NCBI GenBank assembly: GCA_964475755.1
Contig: CAYYXR010000081.1
Location: 1-5,909, forward strand
From: UBA11612 sp964475755
GTDB lineage: Bacteria > Pseudomonadota > Alphaproteobacteria > Rhodospirillales > Rhodospirillaceae
Direction of reading: 5' to 3'
Length of the DNA stretch: 5,909 bases
Below, piece by piece: positions 1 to 5,909 of this stretch. A program made the translations under genes and the position numbers. The first letter of the stretch is position 1. Each line of letters opens with the position of its first letter. The notes under the pieces are model-generated. The model saw nothing but the letters and a program-made list of their open reading frames with translations. It was not told the DNA's origin and searched no databases.

Positions 1-24
1 GTGATTGCAGGACCCGCCATGGCT
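1..24 (+). other. C-terminal end of a signal peptide (receptor)
   Basis: The first eight codons read V/M-I-A-G-P-A-M-A, followed by QEQPE. Small residues at the -3 and -1 positions (A-M-A) followed by a polar mature N-terminus fit signal peptidase I cleavage after codon 8. The basic and hydrophobic parts expected before it are missing, so they must lie left of the window. The GTG at base 1 is therefore more likely an internal valine codon than a start. Confidence 0.7.
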
Positions 25-2583
25 CAGGAACAGCCGGAAACTGAACGCGTCGGCGGCATCGGCGAAATCGTCGTCACGGCAACCAAGCGCTCTGAAAACC
101 TTCAGGATGTTGCAGTTTCTATCAATGCAATCGGTGAGCAAGCCCTTGATGAGCTTCGCGTCGATACCTTCGAGGATTATCTCGAACAGCTGCCGAACGT
201 GACAGCCGGTGGCGGCGGCCCGGGCCAAAGCACGATCTACGTTCGCGGCCTCGCCTCGACTACCCCGAACCTCACTACTGCTGGCGTCGCCGGTCTCGCG
301 CCGAACGTGGCATTGTATCTGGATGAACAGCCGCTTTCGCAACCGGGACGCAACCTTGACGTCTACGCCGCTGACCTTGAACGGATCGAGGTGCTCGCCG
401 GCCCGCAAGGCACGCTGTTCGGCGCCAGCTCGCAAGCCGGCACTGTCCGCCTCATCACCAACAAACCAAGCCTTTCCGGCTTCGCGGCCAGCGCCAAGGG
501 CGGCATGTCGTTCACCAAGGGTGGCGAGGAAAGCTACAAGGGCGAACTGATGCTCAATGTTCCGGTCAGCGAAAATCTCGCTGTGCGCGGCGTTGTCTTC
601 CTCGACGACCAAGGCGGTTATATTGATAACGTGCATGGAACGCGTTCGATGCGTGATAGCGCCCGCTTCCGGCCAGCAGGCACGGTTCGCGATAATGGCG
701 TTCCCGTTAGTGCGCAGCGTGCTGGCTTCCAGTCGGATCCAGCTAGCCTTGCCTACATCGACGGCAACGTGACATTTGTCGAAGCAGACAATGCGGCGCT
801 CGTCGAAGACAACTTCAACGACACGCAATACTCGGGCTTCCGCATCTCGGCCTTGTACGAATTTACTCCAGACTGGCGGCTGACCGTCTCGCATTCGCGC
901 CAGAGCGTGGAGTCGGACGGTGTTTTCTTCGCTGACCCGGAACTGGGCCTCGATAACTTAGATATCCAACGGTATTCGGACGATCGTCTTGAGGATGATT
1001 TCTCCAACACCAGTTGGACTGTCGAAGGCCGCCTAGGCGCTCTCGAACTGCTCTACACAGGTGCCTACACGGACCGCGAAACGGAACAGAACGTCGGGTA
1101 TAGCGACTATCTCTTCGTCGGGCAGTACATCCCGTACTACATGTGCGACACGGCAGTGTCCTATCCGACATACGTCGCCACCGCTCCAGCCGATCCGACA
1201 TGTTACGCGCCAAACCTTTCCGTACAATCGTTCACGGACACCACGGTCTTTACGCAGGAATTTCGGGTCAACACGCCGCAGGAAAGCCGTATCCGCGCGA
1301 CGATGGGTGGCTTTTACTCTGACCTGACGTTGAAGGAGCGGAACGACTATTTCTACGCATCGGAAATGGTGCGTGGATCCGACGGTGTTACCAGAGGCTT
1401 CCTGCCCAACTATCCGCTGACTAACACCGCGGTCACTGGCGTAGTCGGCAATGCAGCCGATGGATACTTCAGCGATCCGGGCCCGTTCCCGGCTGGCGTT
1501 GGTTTCCGCAACGATGTGAAGCGCACTGACAAACAATGGGGTCTGTTCGGCGAAGCCAGTTTCGACGTCGTTCCCGATGCGCTGACCGTTACGTTTGGCG
1601 CACGATATTACGATATCGAAGTCGACATCGAGGGCAGCGCAAACTCGGCCTTCTACAATCTGCAGTCGCCCATTTTCGGCCCCAATGCGGGCCTGCCTTT
1701 GGACCAGCGTGTCGATGCACAGTTGGGTGGCACCAATGTCAGTGGGAAATATGCTCCGGGCAACCCGGACGGGAACCCGGACAAGGCTAAGACGAGCGGC
1801 GTGATCTTCAAGGGCACGGTGACGTTCACGCCAACCGAGGACCTGCTATTTTACGCAACCTATTCGGAAGGCTTCCGTCCAGGCCTACTAAACCGGCCAG
1901 GCGGCGCTGCGGGACCGGGCACATACGTTGTTCCGTATGAACTCGAAACCGACGAAGTCCAGAACTACGAGTTCGGGTGGAAGATGGATCTGTTCGACAG
2001 GCAGCTGCGCTTCAACGGCAGTGCCTTCTACGTCGATATCAGCAGGTTGCAGACCACGATCTTCGATCCGAGCATCGTGAACCTGTTCTTCTCGGACAAC
2101 GCGGCTGATGCAGAGATCCTTGGCGTCGAAGGCGACTTTACGGTCGCTCCCTATTCGGTGCCTGGGCTGACTGTCGCTGGTGCGTTCTCGTTCCTGGACA
2201 CCAAGATCACCAAGTTGCTCACGCCGACGAGCGACGTCCTGAAGGGTGGCGACCTGGCGTTTGCCCCATCGTTCCAGGGCAACCTGCGCCTTCGCTACGA
2301 ATGGGATCTGAACGACACGCTCACCGCGCATGTCCAGCCGCAGGTCGTCCATTCGGCGTCGAAGTACACGGACATCATCGAGATCAACAAGCTCAAGCTC
2401 GACAGCTACACGACCGTGGCATTGAGTGCGGGGGTCCGTACGAATGAATGGAGTTTCGAAGTGTTCGCAGACAACCTGTTCGACGAACGGGCCGAACTTT
2501 CAGGTAACTTCGTATTCGACCGCGCTCGTGTGGTTACAAACCGTCCGCGCACGATCGGCTTCAGGGTCTCTTACGACTACTGA
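1..2583 (+). CDS. TonB-dependent outer-membrane receptor, 5'-truncated by the window edge
   Basis: This is a 22-strand beta-barrel receptor that takes up a scarce ligand across the outer membrane using energy passed on by TonB-ExbB-ExbD. Numbering from base 1, residues 6-8 (AMA) followed by Q look like a signal peptidase site, so the window opens inside the signal peptide and the true start lies upstream. The ATG at base 19 would give an unexported protein. EIVVTAT (22-28) is a TonB-box-like segment. The plug domain runs from about 34 to 156 and ends in GPQGTLFGASSQAGT (134-148). The barrel fills the rest, with a typical YSEGFRPG strand motif near 622-629 and a C-terminal strand ending in YDY, as expected for Bam-dependent insertion. 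There is no N-terminal STN signalling domain, so it is not a FecA-type transducer. The only cysteines are C382 and C401. The family is certain; the substrate is unknown. Its partner is the downstream sulfotransferase gene. Confidence 0.95.
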   Translation: MIAGPAMAQEQPETERVGGIGEIVVTATKRSENLQDVAVSINAIGEQALDELRVDTFEDYLEQLPNVTAGGGGPGQSTIYVRGLASTTPNLTTAGVAGLAPNVALYLDEQPLSQPGRNLDVYAADLERIEVLAGPQGTLFGASSQAGTVRLITNKPSLSGFAASAKGGMSFTKGGEESYKGELMLNVPVSENLAVRGVVFLDDQGGYIDNVHGTRSMRDSARFRPAGTVRDNGVPVSAQRAGFQSDPASLAYIDGNVTFVEADNAALVEDNFNDTQYSGFRISALYEFTPDWRLTVSHSRQSVESDGVFFADPELGLDNLDIQRYSDDRLEDDFSNTSWTVEGRLGALELLYTGAYTDRETEQNVGYSDYLFVGQYIPYYMCDTAVSYPTYVATAPADPTCYAPNLSVQSFTDTTVFTQEFRVNTPQESRIRATMGGFYSDLTLKERNDYFYASEMVRGSDGVTRGFLPNYPLTNTAVTGVVGNAADGYFSDPGPFPAGVGFRNDVKRTDKQWGLFGEASFDVVPDALTVTFGARYYDIEVDIEGSANSAFYNLQSPIFGPNAGLPLDQRVDAQLGGTNVSGKYAPGNPDGNPDKAKTSGVIFKGTVTFTPTEDLLFYATYSEGFRPGLLNRPGGAAGPGTYVVPYELETDEVQNYEFGWKMDLFDRQLRFNGSAFYVDISRLQTTIFDPSIVNLFFSDNAADAEILGVEGDFTVAPYSVPGLTVAGAFSFLDTKITKLLTPTSDVLKGGDLAFAPSFQGNLRLRYEWDLNDTLTAHVQPQVVHSASKYTDIIEINKLKLDSYTTVALSAGVRTNEWSFEVFADNLFDERAELSGNFVFDRARVVTNRPRTIGFRVSYDY

Positions 2584-2600
2584 TCCCAGGCGGGCTAAAC

Positions 2601-2646
2601 AAGGCGGCGGGAAGGCTCTGGACAACCAGACCTTGCCCGCCGCTTT
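2601..2646 (+). terminator. Strong intergenic hairpin, probable partial terminator or attenuator
   Basis: Two arms, 2601-2621 and 2626-2646, fold around a four-base ACAA loop. I count 20 pairs (19 Watson-Crick and one G-U at 2603/2644). They run as 5 pairs next to the loop, 4 pairs after a bulged C2616, then 11 pairs after a bulged G2635, including an unbroken GC-only block at 2604-2611 with 2636-2643. A broken T-rich run (TTTGCATTT, 2644-2652) follows. The hairpin begins 17 bases after the receptor stop and ends 24 bases before the next start. The interrupted T-tract suggests leaky rho-independent termination, or a block that protects the 3' end of the receptor mRNA, rather than full separation. 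The stem does not cover the downstream ribosome binding site. Confidence 0.65.
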
Positions 2647-2657
2647 GCATTTCTGGC

Positions 2658-2661
2658 AGGA
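2658..2661 (+). promoter_or_regulatory. Ribosome binding site of the sulfotransferase gene
   Basis: AGGA lies 9 bases before the ATG at 2671, within a GGCAGGA context (2655-2661). The spacing supports this ATG as the start. No convincing -35/-10 promoter pair is visible between the receptor stop and this site, so transcription probably comes from upstream. Confidence 0.6.
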
Positions 2662-2670
2662 CGACAAGCC

Positions 2671-4641
2671 ATGAATGACGAGGAAGCCTCGAACCAATTG
2701 AAAAAGGCACAGGATGCCCTGCGCAGTGGAGATTTCGCGCAGACTTTGTCAGTGGCGCAAAAGGTTCTGGCGGAACGGACAGAAGATCCAGACGCTTTGT
2801 ATGTTGCTGCCGTCGCGTGCCGTTACGATCAGCGATTCGGTGATGCTGAACCATTTCTGCGAAGGCTGCATGCAGTCTCTCCAGAATTCGGACGGGCATG
2901 GCAGGAGGAAGGCCATCTGGCACGTGCCAGAGGCAGAACCGAACAGGCCCTTGCCGCATACGATCGCGCGACGCGTTACAACCCCGCGCTAAATGCCTGT
3001 TGGCGCGCCCAGGCCGAGCTTTATGCTTCCATTGGACGTCCACAACAAGCGGCTGCCGCACAAGCACAGGTCGAAAGGCTGGCAAAACTGCCGCGCGAAT
3101 TACTAGCGGTTACGAACCATCTTCACGAAGAACGTCTGCTGCGCGCGGAAGAGATTTGCCGACATTTCATGCGTGCCAATCCACGCCACGTTGAAGGCAT
3201 GCGGCTGCTGGCACAGATCGGCATGCAGCTTGGCATTTTCGACGATGCCGAATTCCTCTTGGAAAGCGCCACCGCATTCGAACCGGACAACATTCAGGTC
3301 CGCCTCGACTACATGGAAGTCCTGCGTAAGCGCCAGAAGTTCGCTGAATCGAAGAAACAGGCCGAGGCAGTTTACGCTCACGATCCGAAAAATCCGGTCT
3401 TCCAGTCCCATCTCGCAATCGAATGCATGCAGACCGGAGACTACGACGAGGCATTCGACCTGTTCGATTCCGTACTTGCGAAAGTGCCCAACGATCCCGC
3501 GACACTGACTTCCAAGGGGCACGCGCTCAAGACCACCGGCCAGCAAGACGAAGCTGTCGCTTCGTATCGCGCGGCCGCAGCGGCCAAACCCGATCACGGC
3601 GATGCATGGTATTCGCTGGCGAACCTCAAGACATATCGCTTCACAGATGAAGAGATGGCAATCATGCATGCGCAGGCGAAGCGGCCTGATCTTGCCTTCA
3701 TGGATCGGGTGCACTTGTCGTTTGCGCTGGGCAAAGCGCATGAAGATCGAGCCGAATACGAGCAGTCCTTTCGCTACTATGAGCAGGGGAACGCCCTGAA
3801 GCGCCAGCAGACGCGATACGATGCAGACAACATGACGGCTGAACTCAATGCCCAGAAAGCCTACTGCGATGCCGATCTGTTCAAGTCGAAGGCGGGCATG
3901 GGTTATGAGGTGGCCGATCCGATCTTCATTGTGGGCCTGCCAAGGGCGGGTTCCACGCTCCTTGAACAGATACTGGCGTCCCACAGTCAGGTGGACGGTA
4001 CGCTGGAACTGCCCAATATCCTCGCGCTCGCGCATCGGCTGCGCGGCAGGAAAGCTGGCATGTCGCTATATCCACGGATCCTGTACGATCTGGACTCAGA
4101 GCAATTGGAACAGATGGGGCGCGAGTATATCGAAGGAACGCGCATTCATCGGCAAGGCGCCCCTTTCTTCATCGACAAGATGCCGAACAATTTCCGGCAC
4201 ATCGGGCTCATTCATTTGATCCTACCCAACGCAAGGATCATCGATGCGCGCCGTGATCCGATGGACTGTTGCTTTTCGGGGTTCAAGCAACTGTTCGCCG
4301 AAGGCCAAGAATTTACGTATGGCCTCAAGGAAATCGGCCAGTACTATCGCGACTATGTAAACCTCATGGATCATTGGGACGAAGTGCTGCCTGGCAAAGT
4401 GCTTCGTGTGCAGCATGAGGATGTCCTGGACGACCTCGAAGGCGAGGTGCGCCGTATCCTCGACTTTCTTTGCCTCCCCTTCGAAGCGCAATGCCTGTCC
4501 TTTCATGAAACGGAACGGGCTGTGCGCACGGCGAGTTCCGAGCAAGTGCGCAAGCCGATCAATCGTGCTGGGCAAGGGGCATGGAAACCCTTCGAGCCGT
4601 GGCTCGATGAATTGCGGCACGCGTTGGCAGAACCGACCTGA
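2671..4641 (+). CDS. TPR-repeat sulfotransferase (Sulfotransfer_3-like, PAPS-dependent)
   Basis: This 656-residue fusion is predicted to move a sulfuryl group from PAPS to an unknown acceptor in the cytoplasm; there is no signal peptide or membrane helix. Residues about 6-387 form roughly ten TPR-like helical pairs of about 34 residues (for example 74-107, 174-207, 242-275 and 276-309), a likely surface for binding a protein or peptide partner. The sulfotransferase domain spans about 415-640. GLPRAGSTLLEQ (422-433) is the 5'-phosphosulfate loop. RRDPMDCCFS (527-536) is the 3'-phosphate motif, with R528 and S536 eight apart. DKMPNN (502-507) and the late RAVRTASSEQVRKPI (616-630) are typical of bacterial TPR-sulfotransferases. 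E446 lies 21 residues after R425, which matches the R-to-catalytic-Glu spacing I recall for human TPST2. All expected cofactor residues are present, so the enzyme looks active. The acceptor cannot be told from sequence. The gene follows the receptor by 87 bases and precedes the transporter by 15. Confidence 0.93.
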   Translation: MNDEEASNQLKKAQDALRSGDFAQTLSVAQKVLAERTEDPDALYVAAVACRYDQRFGDAEPFLRRLHAVSPEFGRAWQEEGHLARARGRTEQALAAYDRATRYNPALNACWRAQAELYASIGRPQQAAAAQAQVERLAKLPRELLAVTNHLHEERLLRAEEICRHFMRANPRHVEGMRLLAQIGMQLGIFDDAEFLLESATAFEPDNIQVRLDYMEVLRKRQKFAESKKQAEAVYAHDPKNPVFQSHLAIECMQTGDYDEAFDLFDSVLAKVPNDPATLTSKGHALKTTGQQDEAVASYRAAAAAKPDHGDAWYSLANLKTYRFTDEEMAIMHAQAKRPDLAFMDRVHLSFALGKAHEDRAEYEQSFRYYEQGNALKRQQTRYDADNMTAELNAQKAYCDADLFKSKAGMGYEVADPIFIVGLPRAGSTLLEQILASHSQVDGTLELPNILALAHRLRGRKAGMSLYPRILYDLDSEQLEQMGREYIEGTRIHRQGAPFFIDKMPNNFRHIGLIHLILPNARIIDARRDPMDCCFSGFKQLFAEGQEFTYGLKEIGQYYRDYVNLMDHWDEVLPGKVLRVQHEDVLDDLEGEVRRILDFLCLPFEAQCLSFHETERAVRTASSEQVRKPINRAGQGAWKPFEPWLDELRHALAEPT

Positions 4642-4644
4642 GGA
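4640..4644 (+). promoter_or_regulatory. Ribosome binding site of the transporter gene, overlapping the upstream stop
   Basis: GAGGA shares its first two bases with the TGA stop of the sulfotransferase gene (4639-4641) and lies 12 bases before the ATG at 4657, a slightly long spacing. Ribosomes finishing the sulfotransferase would sit on this site, which suggests translational coupling. There is no room for a separate promoter between the two genes, although one could lie inside the upstream coding region. Confidence 0.6.
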
Positions 4645-4656
4645 ACGAGCAACCGG

Positions 4657-5898
4657 ATGAAGCGCCTGGCTCCCGTAGTTACGATACTTCTCGCCATCTT
4701 CATGTTCATGGGAGGGACCGGGGGACTGCCTGCGGTAATTGGTATTCGGCTGAACGAAGCCAACTATTCGGCGCCTGTCATCGGAGCTCTCGGCACTAGC
4801 TACTTTGCCGGACTGACCGTGGGGTCCATCCTAGCGTTTCGACTCATATCAGGCGTTGGCCACATCAGGGCATTCGCCGCTCTTGTCTCGATACTTTCAG
4901 CCAGCGTGCTTTCCTACGCCCTTGCACAGAATGTACTTTCCTGGGCGTTGTTGCGTTTCGCAAACGGCTTTTGCGTTGCCGGCGTCTTCGTTTGCCTGGA
5001 AAGCTGGCTAAGCGACCGGGCAGAGGAGAACAGTCGCGGGGCTACGCTCGCCTTTTACATGATGGCGCTTTATGGCGGGCAGGCACTCAGCCAATTGCTG
5101 CTTGGCCTCGAAGCAGGGAACCCCAAGCTACCCTTCCTTGTCGCCGCAATCATCCTGTCGCTTACGGTCGTCCCGGTCGCGCTAACGCAAATGACCGCAC
5201 CGCCACACCATGAGCAGAAATCCTTCTCGCTGAAGGCGCTCTACGCTGCATCGCCGTTAGGACTTGCCGGAACTGTCGCAACCGGCCTGATGCTGGGGGC
5301 TTTCTATATCATGGCGCCGGTTCACGCGCAGAGGATAGGTCTCTCAAATTTGGAGATTGCGAGCCTTATCGGCGCGGTGATTGCAGGCGGCGTTATCCTG
5401 CAATGGCCGATTGGCTGGCTTTCCGATCGCTACGATCGACGCTCTGTCATTATCGTTTGCTTCGCTTTGGCAGCATTGACGTGCTTTGCGATGGCGGTGG
5501 CCCGCAGTTTCGCAATGTGCATGACTTTCGGCATCATGCTCGGAGGATTCGCATTTGCTCTCTATCCGCTTTGCGTAGCCCATACGAACGACCACGTTTT
5601 GCTGCATGAACGTGTAGGCGCGAGCGGAGGGCTCATCCTCGCATATTCAATCGGCGCCACAATCGGACCGTTTGCCGGCGCCTTACTAATGAAACTATTC
5701 GGCCCCGGCGGGCTCTATGGCTTTTTAAGCGCAGTCGCCGCTTTCGCGTTTCTATTCGGGATTTGGAGGCAATTCGTCTCGGCCCCAGTGCCGGACGACG
5801 AGCAACACATTTTCCATATCATGCCACGCACCAGCCCAGTGGCTGCATCATTGGATCCAGAGGTCCCAAGCCAACCAGATGGCCAGAAATCGACTTAA
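4657..5898 (+). CDS. MFS transporter, YcaD-like
   Basis: This is an inner-membrane secondary transporter of 413 residues, a normal MFS length. Hydrophobic stretches give about 12 helices: roughly 5-30, 40-60, 71-90, 93-115, 128-150, 158-177, 200-222, 233-253, 262-281, 285-307, 321-342 and 351-371, with a polar central loop near 180-192. GWLSDRYDRR (253-262) is the MFS motif A copy between helices 8 and 9. The equivalent loop between helices 2 and 3 is degenerate (RLISGVGHIRA). ESWLSD (115-120), the helix 5 segment FYMMALYGGQALSQLLL (133-149) and LYPLCVAH (302-309) resemble E. coli YcaD, whose substrate is not known to me. A soluble tail of about 40 residues (372-413) contains HIMPRTSPVAASLDPE. 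The ATG fits the first helix and the ribosome binding site. Export of a sulfated product or import of a precursor would both fit the context; the direction is not visible. Confidence 0.92.
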   Translation: MKRLAPVVTILLAIFMFMGGTGGLPAVIGIRLNEANYSAPVIGALGTSYFAGLTVGSILAFRLISGVGHIRAFAALVSILSASVLSYALAQNVLSWALLRFANGFCVAGVFVCLESWLSDRAEENSRGATLAFYMMALYGGQALSQLLLGLEAGNPKLPFLVAAIILSLTVVPVALTQMTAPPHHEQKSFSLKALYAASPLGLAGTVATGLMLGAFYIMAPVHAQRIGLSNLEIASLIGAVIAGGVILQWPIGWLSDRYDRRSVIIVCFALAALTCFAMAVARSFAMCMTFGIMLGGFAFALYPLCVAHTNDHVLLHERVGASGGLILAYSIGATIGPFAGALLMKLFGPGGLYGFLSAVAAFAFLFGIWRQFVSAPVPDDEQHIFHIMPRTSPVAASLDPEVPSQPDGQKST

Positions 5899-5909
5899 TA
5901 TCAAATTTT
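5899..5909. other. AT-rich tail after the transporter stop
   Basis: Only 11 bases remain after the TAA stop and they are AT-rich. No hairpin or next start codon can be seen, so whether the operon ends or continues here cannot be decided. Confidence 0.5.

Noticed and set aside
1033..1536. A 167-codon open frame on the minus strand inside the receptor gene.
   Set aside because: It is antisense to conserved barrel sequence, shows no family features, and is best explained as a codon-bias shadow.
19..2583. ATG at base 19, with AGGA at 9-12, as the true start of the receptor.
   Set aside because: It would remove the signal peptide that an outer-membrane protein needs; the frame is open to the left edge and the preceding residues look like a signal peptidase site.
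2584..2670. A possible small gene, RNA gene or promoter between receptor and sulfotransferase.
   Set aside because: The gap is only 87 bases and is mostly the hairpin; I see no -10/-35 pair and no separate start codon with a good ribosome binding site.
2561..3085. A minus-strand frame of 174 codons spanning the intergenic hairpin.
   Set aside because: It overlaps the ends of two real genes and the hairpin, has no recognisable domain, and its composition follows from the opposite strand.
3103..4035. A 310-codon open frame on the minus strand.
   Set aside because: It lies entirely antisense to the well-supported TPR and sulfotransferase coding region, its translation shows no recognisable domain, and long antisense frames are common in GC-rich genes.
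5377..5387. GTGATTGCAGG repeats the first 11 bases of the window.
   Set aside because: A few 11-base matches are expected by chance in a sequence of this length; both copies are inside coding sequence in unrelated contexts, with no flanking repeat structure.
1..5909. A precursor peptide gene (for example lasso peptide or other RiPP) that the sulfotransferase might modify.
   Set aside because: No short frame with a ribosome binding site lies outside the three genes, and no maturation enzyme other than the sulfotransferase is present in the window.

Overview
The window holds three genes, all on the plus strand and packed end to end: a large outer-membrane TonB-dependent receptor whose 5' end lies outside the window, a TPR-sulfotransferase fusion enzyme, and a 12-helix major facilitator (MFS) transporter of the YcaD-like type. 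Outside the genes there are only 87 bases between the first and second, 15 between the second and third, and 11 after the third. I see no RNA gene, insertion sequence, CRISPR array or origin. I see no minus-strand gene either; long minus-strand frames are antisense shadows.

The organism is most likely an alphaproteobacterium, probably of the Sphingomonadales (Sphingomonas, Novosphingobium or Erythrobacter relatives). The reasons are the moderately GC-rich DNA, the outer-membrane receptor class with a plug motif of the GPQGTLFGASSQAGT type, and its pairing with a TPR-sulfotransferase, a combination I associate with sphingomonads. This placement is inference from recalled family patterns; no taxonomic marker gene is present.

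Layout: 1-2583 is the receptor, open at the left edge and starting inside its signal peptide. Bases 2584-2670 carry a strong 20-pair hairpin followed by a weak T-rich run, then a Shine-Dalgarno site for the next gene. Bases 2671-4641 encode the sulfotransferase: about ten TPR-like helical pairs followed by a PAPS-binding domain with both cofactor motifs intact. Bases 4657-5898 encode the transporter, whose ribosome binding site overlaps the stop codon of the sulfotransferase gene.

Working hypothesis (inference): the sulfotransferase and transporter are translationally linked, and the receptor is probably in the same transcription unit but separated by an attenuating hairpin that would give more receptor than enzyme. 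The set could handle one compound: uptake across the outer membrane, sulfation in the cytoplasm, and movement across the inner membrane. The order of steps and the substrate cannot be read from the sequence. The sulfotransferase motifs are spaced like those I recall for tyrosylprotein sulfotransferases, so a peptide or protein acceptor is possible, but no precursor peptide gene is visible here.
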